Part shown: positions 40,905-52,591 of the stretch, in pieces
How positions within the stretch are numbered: position 1 is the first letter of the stretch
Layout of the letters: every line of letters starts with the position of its first letter
Assembly: GCF_001640025.1 (NCBI RefSeq)
Contig: NC_031674.1
Coordinates: 1,116,001 to 1,180,000 of the forward strand
Origin: Sugiyamaella lignohabitans
Lineage: Eukaryota > Ascomycota > Dipodascomycetes > Dipodascales > Trichomonascaceae
Length of the DNA stretch: 64,000 nt
Reading direction: 5' to 3'
The notes under the pieces: generated by a model
Seen by the model: only the letters and a program-made list of their open reading frames with translations
The model's database searches: none
Told to the model about the DNA's origin: nothing
Position numbers and translations under genes: made by a program

Positions 40905-42342
40905 ATGAGCAGGACTTTAGAAGTAAGTGAAGCGGGATCGGGGGAAAGCTACGGGAAGTGTGCGGACAATGATCTAACAGTCGTTTTTTCAGGAGCGGTT
41001 GGCTAATCATTCCGATGCGTTTAGTGGACTTCTATCTTTGATTCCCGCCAAGTACTATTACGACGATGATACCAAGAACCAATGGAACCGCAAGAAACAG
41101 ACCAAGGACGAGGCCAAGGCCAGGAAGCGCGCTAAATTCGATCCGTCGTCGGCTTCGACTGCGCTAGATATCGCTAAAGAGCGTGAGGGCGGTGAGACTG
41201 ATGCCAGTGAAAATGACGACGATGAACAGGAGGAAAATGAGGACGTAGATGAGGAGGATGAGGATGAGGAAGAAGAAGAGGATGAAGAGGAGGAAGAGGA
41301 GGAAGAAGAAGAGGGGGAGGTGGTGGAAGTGCAGGATGAGGTGCCCCAGGAGCAAGTTAATGGGAAATTGGAGAATGGAAGCCAGTCCGACGTAGCATCT
41401 AAGAATAATACCAAGGCCAGCAAACCGGCTGCTAAAAAGAATGACAGTGATGAAGACGACGAGAACGACGACCTTATAGGATTCGACGACGACGGCAACG
41501 AGCTGAGAATGCCAGCTCCAGAACCACAGGCCACTGACCTCGCACCTGCGACGGCCAGTGGTGCTAAAAAGGTCGATGAACAAAAAATAGCCGAACTACG
41601 GTCTAAACTGGCATCTAAAATTAATGAAATGCGTGAGAAGCGCAAGGCTCCAGGCACCGGTGTCAAGGGAGCTCCTTTAAACAGAGAAGCTATTCTTGAA
41701 ACGCGGAGACAGCGTCAAGAGGCAGCTAAGGCCAAGGCTCAACTCAAGAGAAAAAGAGACGATGATGACGAAGATTCGGATAGCAATGACGATTTGACGG
41801 ACGATATCGACGACGACGACGACAACGACAACACCAGTGGTGGATCCAGTTCGAAACTGGTCTTTTCGCAGGTGGTGTTTAAAGACGGACAAAAAGCTAC
41901 AGGAGATCTGACAGATCTGGCACAACAAAAAGCCAGAAAAGGACCCAGAGATCTTCTTGGCCAGATCAAGCATCTCAACAGCAAGAAAGCGAAAATTGCA
42001 TCTCTCGACAAAGAAAAACAGGCTGAAATCGCCGAAAAGTCGCAGTGGTCACGAGCCATTCTGCAGGCCGAGGGTGAAAAGGTCCGTGATAACGAAAAGC
42101 TCCTGAAAAAGGCTCTTAAACAACAGAACAAAAAGAAAAAGAAGTCCGAAAAAGAGTGGCAGGAACGAAAAGACAACGTTGCCAAGGGCATCCAAGCCCG
42201 TCAAGCCAAACGTGAAGAAAACCTCGCCAAACGCCGCGAAATGAAAGGTGTCAAGGGCAAGAAGCAGAAAAAGGCTCTCAAAAGAGCCGGCTTCGAAGGC
42301 GGCAAATCTAAATCAAAGTTCAAAAAGGGTTCCAAGAAGTAA
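40905..42342 (+). CDS. RRP14: Rrp14/SURF6 ribosome-biogenesis protein, two exons
   Basis: Exon 1 is only 18 nt (40905-40922, encoding MSRTLE). The intron is 70 nt (40923-40992; GTAAGT donor, CTAAC branch, CAG acceptor). Exon 2 is 40993-42342; the product is 455 residues. The spliced N-terminus MSRTLEERLANHSDAFSGLL and following SLIPAKYYYDDD are the conserved Rrp14 N-terminal motif, which supports the tiny exon. A long Glu/Asp run (about 65-110) follows. The C-terminal SURF6 domain (about 280-440) has VFSQVVFKDGQK, QWSRAILQAEGEKVRDNEKL and many Lys/Arg. Rrp14 acts in the nucleolus in both subunit pathways. The tail is highly basic. Confidence 0.92.
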
Positions 42343-42475
42343 ACCGTCTTCCTCTTGTAACAAATATTGCATATTTATATACCTATTTAAACATTGTTCT
42401 TTAATCCCACCACACTCCCCCCTGCGTCATGCAGGGCCGCACCTGCGTCCCCACCGGCAGCGTGGTTCGGGGTCT

Positions 42476-42526
42476 GCCTCCGGCGGCTGGGGCTGCGCCC
42501 CCAGACCCCACTGCTCGCTTCGCTCG
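42476..42526 (+). repeat. GC foldback arm (variant S) beside a complete unit
   Basis: 51 bp with GGGGCTGCGCCCCCAGACCC and GCTCGCTTCGCTCG; forms a three-arm cluster with 42576-42713. Confidence 0.88.
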
Positions 42527-42575
42527 ATTTGCGAGGGGGACCGGGAGCTTCTCGGGAGTGTGGACGGGTGGCCCT

Positions 42576-42713
42576 GCCTCCGGCGGCTGGGGCTCCGCCC
42601 CAGACCCCGCAGCTCCTCTCGCTGCGCTCGAGTCGGTTCCGTGGACGGTCCCCGCCAACTCCTGCGAAGCAGGAGCAACCAGGGTCTGGGGCGGAGCCCC
42701 AGCCGCCGGAGGC
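42576..42713 (+). repeat. GC foldback unit, complete (S - core - Q)
   Basis: 138 bp with a 23-nt core; 233 nt after the RRP14 stop. Confidence 0.95.
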
Positions 42714-43354
42714 AGTCCTCGGCCCAGGGGACTAGATCTTCTACCAGAGGATCACTGAGACATCTGCCGGGACTGTGGTCACTGTCCTCAGTCAAAAATG
42801 TGGGCTGTTTGCCCCGAGTTAACTCAGTTCGCTGTGCCAAGTCTGATGGCACCTTGGCACTCGCTGTGTCATCCTGTATCAACGTGTTGGGAAAAAATAA
42901 ATCGAGATCAACGTCAATTAGATACAAACTGTAACCCGCAAGGTTGTTTCTAGGTTTGACTGATTCAACCATTATCTCGGTGTTGTTTGTGCCTAAATTA
43001 ATTACAAAAAAATAGCTGATCTGTCTGGGTTCTCAGAAATTCTATTACATTGTATATTCTGCACCCCTAATGCACGTGTTGAGGACAATTTATATTTTTT
43101 TACATATCCGAATAATATATAATGTATTGATTGACATATTATTGTCGATCTCATCGCTTGCCCTGCGCATTAACTTAATTTTTATCCCTATTGTGGTAAT
43201 AATCAGCCGGAAAAATTACCATTTCGCTCACAGCAGCAAATTACCCGTAACCACAGCTGTGATGCCCATCGATAACCGACAGGGTATCTACGACCCTGGC
43301 CATGGTGGCGGAAAAAATTAATTGTTTACTATCACGTTGTCTCGAAAATGTAAA

Positions 43355-43362
43355 TATATAAG
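43355..43362 (+). promoter_or_regulatory. TATA box (TATATAAG) of the 55-residue gene
   Basis: TATATAAG lies 93 nt upstream of the ATG at 43455, a normal yeast distance. Confidence 0.5.
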
Positions 43363-43454
43363 TAGCACGATATTCTCTATAGACCTACAACATCAGTTCA
43401 CAATTACAACTCAAATCACACATTCTCTGATCTGAACAAACTAATCTATCTACC

Positions 43455-43622
43455 ATGTCTACCACCCACTTTGACGAATCACTGGCACCTGCCAAGTCCT
43501 CTACCTCCACTATTGTCAAACAGTCGATGGTCAAGGCTGTCAAGACAGTTGTCAAGGACTTTTTCATCCCACCCAAGAAGAAGGTCAACACCGCTGTGTC
43601 CCTTCAGACCCAGAAAGTCTAA
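43455..43622 (+). CDS. Hypothetical small basic protein (55 aa)
   Basis: ATG at 43455 (context CTACCATGTCT) to TAA at 43620-43622. The predicted protein starts MSTTHFDESLAPAKSSTSTI, continues VKQSMVKAVKTVVKDFF and ends IPPKKKVNTAVSLQTQKV. Codons are GC-ending and yeast-like (ACC, GTC, AAG), in contrast to the AT-rich surroundings, and a TATA box precedes it. A short amphipathic helix with Val/Lys repeats is likely in the middle. No signal or membrane span is evident. I do not recognise a family. A highly expressed small stress or surface-associated protein is conceivable but unproven. Confidence 0.55.
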   Translation: MSTTHFDESLAPAKSSTSTIVKQSMVKAVKTVVKDFFIPPKKKVNTAVSLQTQKV

Positions 43623-43833
43623 AAAATGCCGTTCGTTACCGAATGCTACCTACCAAAAATAATTATTTATTCCTGTCACTTGTGATTGACCAAAAGAGCA
43701 GCAGCTGAAAGCTCTGTCTGCACCGCCATTTCTTCTATTTATCATATGCCCTATATAATTAATTTATTTATTTTGTAATCCCATCAAGTCAATCTCGTGC
43801 CAACCGCCTCGCCAGTCTCTGAACCCCACAAAA

Positions 43834-43889
43834 CTCCTGCGAAGCAGGAGCAACCAGGGTCTGGGGCGGAGCCCCAGCCGCCGGAGGCA
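43834..43889 (-). repeat. GC foldback Q arm (solo)
   Basis: 56 bp from CTCCTGCGAAGCAGGAG to CCGCCGGAGGC; 211 nt after the 55-residue gene. Confidence 0.93.
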
Positions 43890-44583
43890 TGTGGCCAACC
43901 AGCCTATCCTTGGTTAACCCAAGAAAATCGCGGGGAGCAGGTGGTCAGTTCACGAGATCTGGTGTCAGGGGCTCGATCTCAGAGAATGGCAAGGCACTAA
44001 AGAAAGAATTTAAAGTTTTGCCATTATGCAAAGATGAGTGAGCAGGAGGAGTTGTAACAGGGAACGAGAAGGCTCGTCAGAGACGCAATAGATTGAAATC
44101 AGAGAGACGGCACCAGCAGGACCGAGTATCGACAAGGAACAAGATGGACGGGATCCTGCATTAGTGTGAACCTAGTGTGGCATTCCGATGGAGAAGCCGC
44201 CAATATCCGGGCCTGTTCTGGCAGCTGCAGCGGTTAACAGATTATCGCCGCTTAGACTTGCTGTTAACTGATAGACCGGTCACATGACGCCCAGTCGAGA
44301 ACTGCCGTTAACTGATAAGTTTAAATGGAGAAGCAATCAGAAAGATCATTATCTCCACCAGGGGTAAATTTAAAGTTGCTTTTTTTCTCTCCACAATCGT
44401 TCTCGTTGATATATATAAATATAAACAGCGGTCGCAGTATCAATTGAACGGTTGTATCAGATTTCTCAGATTTCTTATCGGTTGGTTCTGCATTGGATGT
44501 TATAATCTTCAAGCACAATTTTTTTTTTCTGGCTTAGGTACAGAATTTAAAAAACAAAATTATTTAATAACGAATTTATCAGA
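43890..44583. other. Upstream region of LYC1
   Basis: No gene seen. TATATAAA at 44412-44419 is a candidate TATA box about 165 bp before the LYC1 start; A- and T-rich leader follows. Confidence 0.45.
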
Positions 44584-45783
44584 ATGACAAACACAAACAC
44601 TTCAGTTACGACACCAGTGTCGTCATCGTCGCTGCCTACAGTTGATCACTCGAAATACAGACTGGTGGAGTTGACAGATATCAAGGAGATCGAGCAATGC
44701 CATACCCGTAACTATGTCGAATGGGCTGGTGGGTTGACGGTGGACCAGTATCTTCAGAGAGAAAAGGGCGTGTTTGCCATTCTGGCCAAGTACGGGTTCA
44801 GTCTGACATACTGGGCTTTGCAGGAGAAGAGTGATAGTGGAGACTGGATCACTGTTTCTGCTTGTGAATCGGTTTGCCGCCCGGCTCTGTATAAAGTCAA
44901 GGGTAAGCCTGTCAACGACACGATCTCGCACTCGATTGGGTCTGTGTTCACTCCAAAGGAAAACAGAGGTAAAGGATATGCCAAGATTATGATGATTTTG
45001 TTAGCAGAAAGACTTCACAGCTGGAAGACCGAGGGTCTTAGTGAGGAGCAGATCAATAATTCGATTATCGCGCTATGGTCAGATGTCGGTTTGTTCTATG
45101 GACTGTTTGGCTATGAATTGACTGATGCTGAGGAGATCAAGATCAGTCCTGATTACAAGTCAGAAACTGTATCAGGTTCTGCTGCTAGCATTCCTGAGGG
45201 AGTGGAACTGCTGAGTTCGTCAGAAGAAATTGCCAAACTGGTTGCTCAAGACGAAGCATACATGGTCAAGAGAATCGACGAGCAGACCGAGCAAGACGGA
45301 TCCCCTCGAGCCATTATCGCCCCAAGAGCTGGCGTTTTCGAGCACACATTCTGGCGTTCCCGTTACATCGGCCGTTATCTCAACAAAACCGACGAAAAAG
45401 AACCCAGTGTATTTGGAGCTCGAGTCAACGGTTCATGGATGTTATGGAACCAGGACTACGGTTCTAAAAAACTCTACGGACAACGCATCTTCACCGACCG
45501 ATCCAAGTACACCTCGAACGAGGAAATCGTGAGAGATATCATTAAACTCATCCAAGCCGCAGTCATTGAAACCAAAAAATGGAACCTCCCCTACCTTTGC
45601 ATCTGGACCTCGGATCTCCCTGAAGGCATTGACGGCGACGCCATCGTGTCAGCCTACGAGTCGACTGCCAACCCCGAGCCCATCGTCAAGTGGCAGCGTC
45701 CCGGCTCGCTCCCCATGTACCATACCTCGGGCACCCGCAAAAACCTCAAATGGGTCTTTGACGGTAAATACGCCTGGTTTTAA
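44584..45783 (+). CDS. LYC1: Lyc1-like lysine N6-acetyltransferase (GNAT family)
   Basis: 399 residues from the ATG at 44584. An acetyl-CoA binding GNAT motif appears as SIGSVFTPKENRGKGYAKIM (about 118-138), the R-G-x-G-x-A type loop. Other conserved parts are WAGGLTVDQYLQRE near the start, LWSDVGLFYGLFGYEL, and FWRSRYIGRYLNK in the second half. It ends LKWVFDGKYAWF. In Yarrowia, Lyc1 acetylates free L-lysine as the first step of lysine catabolism. Length and order fit. No targeting signal is obvious, so the cytosol is likely. Confidence 0.87.
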   Translation: MTNTNTSVTTPVSSSSLPTVDHSKYRLVELTDIKEIEQCHTRNYVEWAGGLTVDQYLQREKGVFAILAKYGFSLTYWALQEKSDSGDWITVSACESVCRPALYKVKGKPVNDTISHSIGSVFTPKENRGKGYAKIMMILLAERLHSWKTEGLSEEQINNSIIALWSDVGLFYGLFGYELTDAEEIKISPDYKSETVSGSAASIPEGVELLSSSEEIAKLVAQDEAYMVKRIDEQTEQDGSPRAIIAPRAGVFEHTFWRSRYIGRYLNKTDEKEPSVFGARVNGSWMLWNQDYGSKKLYGQRIFTDRSKYTSNEEIVRDIIKLIQAAVIETKKWNLPYLCIWTSDLPEGIDGDAIVSAYESTANPEPIVKWQRPGSLPMYHTSGTRKNLKWVFDGKYAWF

Positions 45784-45942
45784 TAATATTATTTTCCCCC
45801 TCAACCACCCACTGCTCCTGCAGGGCCCATGCAGGGCATGTTTCAAAACTGGCAATTTCAGGGGTCTCCCTGACAGGGTTGGGGTTGCCCCTTACTCCCC
45901 GGTTTCTGGGGGGTACCGTCCGGTTACTGGCTGGGGGAGTGT

Positions 45943-46002
45943 GCCTCCGGCGGCTGGGGCTCCGCCCCAGACCCCGTGGCTCCTCTCGCTGCGCTCGAGT
46001 CG
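45943..46002 (+). repeat. GC foldback S arm
   Basis: 60 bp, 159 nt past the LYC1 stop. Faces the shortened inverted arm at 46290. Confidence 0.92.
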
Positions 46003-46289
46003 GGCATCGGGCACCCGTGCTTTACAATTCACCCCGGTTTACCAATAAATTCTCACTCGTAAAAGTGAAAAGTGGTTTGTAATTCCGTGCTAAAATGAAT
46101 TTTCCCAAGCAATACTTCTCAGAAGGGCTGGCTGAGGTGGTTTCAGACCCGTGAACTGCTCCAGATAGCCCCGTGTCGAAGTCTGCTCCCGCCAGCTACT
46201 TTCCTAAAATCACAGCCTCCAGCTTCTGAGATCCAGAAGGCACACCCAGCACCCGCCCACGATCCCCGACTGCGCCCGACCCCTCCTCC

Positions 46290-46336
46290 CGAGCGAAGCG
46301 AGCTACGGGTCTGGGCGGAGCCCAGCCGCCGGAGGC
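46290..46336 (-). repeat. GC foldback arm, type 3 (short stem)
   Basis: 47 bp: CGAGCGAAGCGAG, then GGGTCTGGGCGGAGCCCAGC and CGCCGGAGGC. The stem is one pair shorter than type 1. Confidence 0.88.
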
Positions 46337-46789
46337 ATGTCCCCGCCCCCTCCCCAGAGAGATTTATTATTAATCAGGTGTGGTTGAGGCGAGCAGTTTG
46401 ATATAAATAGCATGTTTGATGGGTGGATGGCCCAAAAAAGAGTCTGGACAGCGGGTTCGGGCGGTGGACAGGGTCCAGTGAGTAAGCAGTTTTGTGAAAA
46501 TGTATGTACGCACGCGTAAGGTCGAAGTTAATATATTAGTGACATTTATAATAATGTGTCTCACCGGAACACAGGGCCTGGTGCTATCTTATCTCGTATT
46601 TTCGCCAAGTGCAGAAAACAAAGTTTGGATGTGGTCATCTACTTCTGCAGCAATGGTGAGACTTTTGGTTCATGTGAACTGACCTGGTTGAAAACCGAAC
46701 CTAATGTTCGGCATCAGGTTTTAATGCGGTGTCACCTGTAAACCGTGTGTTGGGGTATGGGGTAATGGAGTGAGATTTATTGTGTTACA

Positions 46790-46961
46790 GTGGTACAGTG
46801 GTACGGTACAGAGGTACAGGGAGGGGTACAGGGGTGCGGTTCAGAAGTACAGTGGTACGGTAAAGAGGTACAGGGGTGCGGTTCAGAGATACAGTGGTAC
46901 TGTTTAGAGGTACAGGGGTGCGGTTCAGAGATACAGTGGTACTGTTTAGAGGTACTGATAT
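46790..46961. repeat. 42-bp tandem repeats (GCGGTTCAGA...)
   Basis: Three units start at 46836, 46878 and 46920 with GCGGTTCAGA. Each contains TACAGTGGTAC and a GAGGTACAGGGG segment. A partial, diverged copy precedes them from 46790. Units 2 and 3 are nearly identical. Confidence 0.85.
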
Positions 46962-49135
46962 GTTAGGGTGAGAAATACAGGACTGAAAGCTAGCGAACTG
47001 ATTCGGAGCTTAATGCGGAGAGACCCGCAGAAACGCAGCAACCTCTCGCAAATATAAACCAATCAGCGATGCAGCAAAGTTGGTTGCAAATCGAGTATGA
47101 TTTGATTGGCGGAGTGAACGTACGCCAGCGTTTCACATTTACACTATAGTACAAGAGATTGGCATTCGTGCGTGATGTACGAAAGGATTGCGATCGGATC
47201 TAAAGTTTCAACCAATAGGGTTTAAGGTTTTACGGATTATAATGGGTTGGGAGTTTCTAAGTAATCTGATGCAATAGTGAGGTTAGGATTTTTAGATTAT
47301 CAAGAAGAGTCTTGATATAGTGATGATGGCCGAGACTTTGGGTGTACTAATACTGCCAAAAACACACCACAAGGACAGGTCGTATTTCATTATAAGAATA
47401 GAACAAGCATGCAGACGGATGTGGTAATCAGATGGAACAAAAAAAAATTCCCCTGATAATAGCAAAAGTAGTAGTAGTACCAGGCTGAATCAGCAGGTCA
47501 ACAGCAGCAGCAGCAGGCTGCTGTTGCTGTGGGCCTGACCGGTGGCAGTGAATGGCAACCGTGGGGTTGGTTTATTACCAGTCCCCAGCCCTAAGCAGCC
47601 TTGGAACAAACGCTTTCTCTCCCCCGGACAAAATTTTGGCTTGATTGCTAAGCAGAATTAGCTGGCCTGGGAACCGCTGACCACATGCATTTGGGCTTGA
47701 AAATCTCGGCTATACCCCGTACCTTACTGGCTGGGTCAACCTGAAACTCCCAATTGCTACTGATCCACTATCCCATTTGACACTATCAGATCGAGAATTC
47801 CCCCGCCCGATCGAAAAATAATCTGATCTTACAAAATCAACTGGATCTTCCTCCTGTTCTGTTCTCTTCCGGTTGATTAGCGCGCATTCTCCCAATCTCA
47901 CTCACAGTTGGAGATCCAAATTTCAACCGGTCAATCTCACAGATATTAACCAGTCCATTACTCATTGCTACTTGTTTGTAGTAACCAAAAAAAAAATAAT
48001 TGTTTGTGATCCGGAAGGGTACGGAGTTGAAATCCAAATCCGCAGCAACAAAAAGCGGCAGCAGCAGCAGCATCAACAACAGGCGTTTGTATCTGTCGTT
48101 ACTTTTCAAAAAAAACCATCTCCCTACTCCGTTCACTCCATCAACCCACTTACTTTCCTACTCACCCACACCCACACCCATACCGTTTAAAAAAAGCTCC
48201 CAGTCTGTACCGGCCAGTAGTTATTACTACATTTAAATCCACAGCCATACGCACATACACCAAAACTAAACATACAGTTGAGGACTACATACAGCGGCAT
48301 ACTTTAACTTACTATAACTAGCCGGGCTCACGCTTACATCACGCTTACTTCTAATACCACTAGAGTTTTCATTTCATTTCACAAGATTGAAACTTGACCT
48401 TGATCATTATCATCATCCCCAGTACTAGATTGGTCTTTCTTCTTGTCTTTGATTAGCAACTGGGGCCAAAAACTTTACCAAAATAAAGTTACAACTAGAG
48501 TTTTTGTCACTATTCTCAAACGTAGAAACAGACGAAAATTGCTAAGTTAGATCTTATATTAAAAAAAAAAGGGTGGGTATATTTATACTTTTTGTGGATA
48601 TTTTGCGAGAATAATAACTAATCTGACTAGGATACAAGTGATCTATATTAAGACTGCCAGCTTGCCTCCACCAGAGTAGTCAGGTTGATTGTGTTTCGAC
48701 ATTATAATTACGACTGTTCCGGTACCAGGAATATTAGCTTTGAAATCGTTCGGTTGTTGACCTAGTTGGCTGGACAGACGTTTCAGTTCAGGTCCAGACC
48801 CATACTAGGGTATTTTAGCTGGTCGAAATCTCAACTTACAGTGTTCAGTTGTTAGCTGTTCAGTATCTCAACTTTTGAAGTCCGACTGCACCGTTATAGT
48901 CTAATACGACACTGACAAGAGCAGCACATTCATCTAAAGTTCAACTTTGTATTTTTTTTCTTGTTCTTCTTCTTTTTAATCCTTTTGGTTTTTTTTTGTT
49001 AGTCCCTCTGGTACAAAGACCAACTCCTATCCACCACCTCGTATCAACGCCTCTCGATTCTTCTTGTTCAGCATCTTCTCTTCATATGAGCAGCTTGATG
49101 AGATCGTAATAGAAACTTCCAATCCTTTTTGAATC
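46962..49135. other. Long upstream region/leader of the GATA factor
   Basis: 2.2 kb with no supported gene. Pyrimidine- and A-rich tracts (for example 47985-47998, 48950-49000) and CAG-rich stretches. A long untranslated leader is plausible for a regulator; no convincing splice signals were found. Confidence 0.45.
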
Positions 49136-52093
49136 ATGACTGAACTAGTACTACTTTCATCAGTAGCAGTATCATCGTCGAGACAGTTGAGTAAATCCGA
49201 GCCTTCTAGCTTAGAATCTAATAAGAACGACAGCAATCAGATTAAACAGTATTCAGGGTATTATTTGGGTCGAGATATGAAAGACAGCCACCCTCATTCG
49301 CCACTGGCAGCTCTGGCTTCGGTGAGTGTGCGGTCGCCTCCAGCGCCGACGTCAGCTTCGACGCCAGGAGCATCAGCATCAATACCTGTACCAGCGGCTC
49401 CAGCAGCTCCAACAGGACCAACACCTTCTACAACTCAGCCAGTATTATCAACTAATTCACCATCTGCATCTGGAAATGTCGTCTCAGTCTCATCGACGAC
49501 AAACACCAGCTCTGGCTCTATGCCGGGATTAACCAATAACCCTATGCCTAAAAGAGAGGTCGAGCCAGTTTCTCACTCAACTTCCACTTCGACTTATGTT
49601 CCAGTTGCAAGCTCATTTACTCCGATAATCGCTCCATCTCCAGCTACACCAGCAACACCCAGTGCCCCAACACCAGCTGAGACTCCTGGTTCAACTCCTG
49701 AAGTTACTCCATCTGGAACACCAACATTAGCACCAGCTCCAGCACGGTCTCCTGCGTTGAGTAGCACTCCAATCCTATCAGGAGCTGCTGCTCCTTCTCC
49801 ATCACCTCCCGCTCAGCCTTATTCGCCATTTATTGTTATGCGTACTTCGAAACAGCCAGCTACTCCCTCTACAAACACTCTAAAAACCGAGTCCACTCGT
49901 TCTTTGAAAGATACCAACCAACCTATTAATAGCATTCAGACCCAAACCAAACCAACCAATCAAAGTCTCAACAACACCCCTGCTCATGGTCCTAGTTCGT
50001 CTGTACCAACAGCTCAAGTGTGTTCCAACTGTGGAACCACTCGCACTCCACTATGGCGAAGAGCTCCAACTGGTGAAACTATTTGCAATGCATGTGGTCT
50101 TTATTTAAAGGCAAGAAACACTTCGAGACCTGTCCATCTTAAGCGACCTCCTCAAACTACGACTATTTGGTTGGGTTCTGATGATCTGAAACATGAGGAT
50201 GGCACTGCTTCTGGTTCGTCGTCTTCAGCCAGAGCATCTCAAGGAGCCGCTGGAGCTACTACTTCTGCCGCAGCTGAATCGTCTGGTAGTGGATGTCAAG
50301 GAACTTGTCCTGGTGATGGTCATTGTAACGGTACTGGAGGATCTAGTGCCTGTTCAGGATGTCCTGCTTTCAACAATAGAATTGCCAGAACTGGTAGACA
50401 TCGTACCAATCTAGAGTTCCATCCTGCTAAATCTGAAGGTAGTCCTGCTGTTGAGGGTTCAGCTAGTCAAACTACTGTGACAACTACAGTTGCCGGTGTG
50501 AACTCAACTAATGGAAATACTGATGCTACTTCACCTACTTCACCAGGACCATCTGGTGCTCCTGCTTCAGCTAATGCTAGTGTTACAGACGATGGAATGA
50601 CAGCAGTAGTCATTTCTTGTCAAAACTGTGGCACCACTATCACTCCCTTGTGGAGAAGAGATGATGCTGGTCATACCATTTGCAACGCCTGTGGTTTGTA
50701 CTATCGTCTTCACGGTGTTCATCGACCTGTCGGCATGAAAAAGAGCATCATCAAGCGTCGTAAAAGAGTCATCTCTCAAATGCAGAGTCAGTCTGAAGAA
50801 GCTGAAGAGTTTAGTCAACAACAGCAGCAACCACAGCAGGCGCAAGTCCAACAGCAGCAGCCGTTGCAACCCCAATCGCAGCAATTCCAGCAATCTCCTG
50901 GACCACAAGCCGAACCTCAATCCTCTGGCAATCAGTCACAATCTTCAACCATGTCGACTCTCAAATTCAACGCATACACCCCACGACCAGCCAAATCTCC
51001 TACCAAAACCTATGTATTACCACCTTTGGCATCTGACAAGCCAGCTGGTTCACCAGTGGCATCTTCCTCCCCTTCTTACGCAGCAGCGACCACTTCTCCA
51101 ATCATGTCATCGACTCTGCCACCTCCAGTTCCAGCCACATCCACTTCTAATTCACCAATTATCCATTCAACTGCTACCCAGACCTCATCGATCACCACTG
51201 TCCCAACTTCAATGCCACCTCCACCAGGACCTCCATCGTCTTCAATACCCCACCAACAGCCTCATGCACAAGTCATCAACAACACCAGCAACAGCTCTAG
51301 TTTTATTCATTCAGTGACTTCATCTGGTCCCTTCCCAGTTAGCTCAGTCACCTCTACAGCTGGTTCCTCATCGACTCGCCATATGCTCCCTAACCCTGGA
51401 TATCCCGCTAACGGCCGGCAAGTGTTCCCCCAACCCACGACATCTAGATCAGGAACATCATCATACTCGACTACCTCACACTTACCACCACCATCCAGGA
51501 TGTCGGCGAACAGCTCTCCACGACAGGGAGAAGCGGGAACCAACAATTCAGCGTCGGATCTGTCGTCACCCACCCACGGAGAAGAATCGATTGTGAATAG
51601 AGATACTTATGTGCCGCCTCCTATTGATTTCACCCATGCATTTAGACCCAGCTGGGACGGTACAAGAGTGGTGAGCAATTCGTCGACTATTTCCACATCT
51701 TCGTCTGGCTCGTCACTTTCATCGTCTGGAAGACTTCCTAGCATATCGCACATCACCGAGCTGCCAACAGAACAGACGTCTGGTGCATCTACCTCGACTA
51801 GCAAACGCAAGTACAGCGAAGATGACGAGCGAAACCTGAGAATAGCGTCGATTTTGAACGCTGTGGACGATGATAACAGCACTTCTCCATCGAGCAAATC
51901 GAGCAGAGACATTTCACTGACCAAAAAATCCGAACTGGATGTGCTGGAGCTGTTAAAAGGCAGCGACGCCAAAGACTACGTAGTAGCCAAGAAGCAGAAA
52001 TTCGAGGAGAAACTGGCTAAATACAAACGAAGGCTCATGGAAGCGGAACAAATCATCAATGCCTGTAACGAAAAACTCAAGGAACTCGAATAA
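49136..52093 (+). CDS. FEP1: Two-finger GATA factor of the iron-regulator (Fep1/SreA/Urbs1) type
   Basis: 985 residues in one exon from the ATG at 49136. Zinc finger 1 is C296-C299-C317-C320 (CX2CX17CX2C, with [20 protein letters not shown]). Finger 2 is C495-C498-C516-C519 ([20 protein letters not shown]) with a basic tail [11 protein letters not shown]. Between them lies C391-X5-C397-X8-C406-X2-C409, the cysteine cluster that marks fungal iron-responsive GATA repressors. These repress siderophore and iron-uptake genes when iron is plentiful. Pro/Ser/Thr-rich low complexity fills the remainder, and a C-terminal coiled coil (about 955-985, [20 protein letters not shown]) resembles the Fep1-type dimerisation tail. 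Iron sensing is inferred from the Cys cluster. Confidence 0.92.
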   Translation: MTELVLLSSVAVSSSRQLSKSEPSSLESNKNDSNQIKQYSGYYLGRDMKDSHPHSPLAALASVSVRSPPAPTSASTPGASASIPVPAAPAAPTGPTPSTTQPVLSTNSPSASGNVVSVSSTTNTSSGSMPGLTNNPMPKREVEPVSHSTSTSTYVPVASSFTPIIAPSPATPATPSAPTPAETPGSTPEVTPSGTPTLAPAPARSPALSSTPILSGAAAPSPSPPAQPYSPFIVMRTSKQPATPSTNTLKTESTRSLKDTNQPINSIQTQTKPTNQSLNNTPAHGPSSSVPTAQVCSNCGTTRTPLWRRAPTGETICNACGLYLKARNTSRPVHLKRPPQTTTIWLGSDDLKHEDGTASGSSSSARASQGAAGATTSAAAESSGSGCQGTCPGDGHCNGTGGSSACSGCPAFNNRIARTGRHRTNLEFHPAKSEGSPAVEGSASQTTVTTTVAGVNSTNGNTDATSPTSPGPSGAPASANASVTDDGMTAVVISCQNCGTTITPLWRRDDAGHTICNACGLYYRLHGVHRPVGMKKSIIKRRKRVISQMQSQSEEAEEFSQQQQQPQQAQVQQQQPLQPQSQQFQQSPGPQAEPQSSGNQSQSSTMSTLKFNAYTPRPAKSPTKTYVLPPLASDKPAGSPVASSSPSYAAATTSPIMSSTLPPPVPATSTSNSPIIHSTATQTSSITTVPTSMPPPPGPPSSSIPHQQPHAQVINNTSNSSSFIHSVTSSGPFPVSSVTSTAGSSSTRHMLPNPGYPANGRQVFPQPTTSRSGTSSYSTTSHLPPPSRMSANSSPRQGEAGTNNSASDLSSPTHGEESIVNRDTYVPPPIDFTHAFRPSWDGTRVVSNSSTISTSSSGSSLSSSGRLPSISHITELPTEQTSGASTSTSKRKYSEDDERNLRIASILNAVDDDNSTSPSSKSSRDISLTKKSELDVLELLKGSDAKDYVVAKKQKFEEKLAKYKRRLMEAEQIINACNEKLKELE

Positions 52094-52337
52094 ACGGCTC
52101 CTTCTATTATTATTATTATTATTTTTATATTAATATATTTATTTATTTACCTCATCGCACACCTACACGACTTCACCCCCGATGCCGGAAATCAGATCAT
52201 ATCTGAAAAATCTTATCAATCACATCTACGTATCCGTTTTTGGCAAGATCTAATCTGATTGGATCACATACCCAGCGCGGCTAGCCCCGCCTCGCAGCCC
52301 GCGGCATCACCTGAGTGGGCATTTCCAGGGGGGCCCT

Positions 52338-52390
52338 GTCTCCGGCGGCCGGGGCTCTGCCCCGTGGCTCCTCTCGCTACGCTCGAGTCG
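52338..52390 (+). repeat. GC foldback S arm, decayed, beside a complete unit
   Basis: 53 bp; starts GTCTCCGGCGGCCGGGGCTC and lacks the CAGACC segment. Three-arm cluster with 52413-52549. Confidence 0.82.
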
Positions 52391-52412
52391 GTTCTTCGGG
52401 CGGTGTCCTCGT

Positions 52413-52549
52413 GCCTCCGGCGGCTGGGGCTCCGCCCCAGACCCTGGTTGCTCCTGCTTCGCAGGAGTTACTGGGAGTGTCGACAGAACGACTCGAGCGG
52501 AGCGAGAGGAGCAACCAGGGTCTGGGGCGGAGCCCCAGCCGCCGGAGGC
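52413..52549 (-). repeat. GC foldback unit, complete (Q - core - S)
   Basis: 137 bp between convergent genes; ends 42 nt past the stop of the NADH dehydrogenase gene. Confidence 0.95.
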
Positions 52550-52591
52550 AGACCCCGACCAGAAGTATAACAGGTTCTAGATATTCTACAG

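Larger units (their letters stand above)
42343..43354. other. Gene-free interval with a three-arm GC cluster
   Basis: Holds the S-like arm at 42476 and the full unit at 42576. The remainder is AT-rich upstream DNA of the 55-residue gene. Confidence 0.5.

Noticed and set aside
40999..42342. RRP14 starting without exon 1
   Set aside because: First codon would be TTG; splicing adds MSRTLEER, which fits the family.
42248..42934. 228-residue frame overlapping the RRP14 end
   Set aside because: Out of frame with RRP14 and running through two GC elements.
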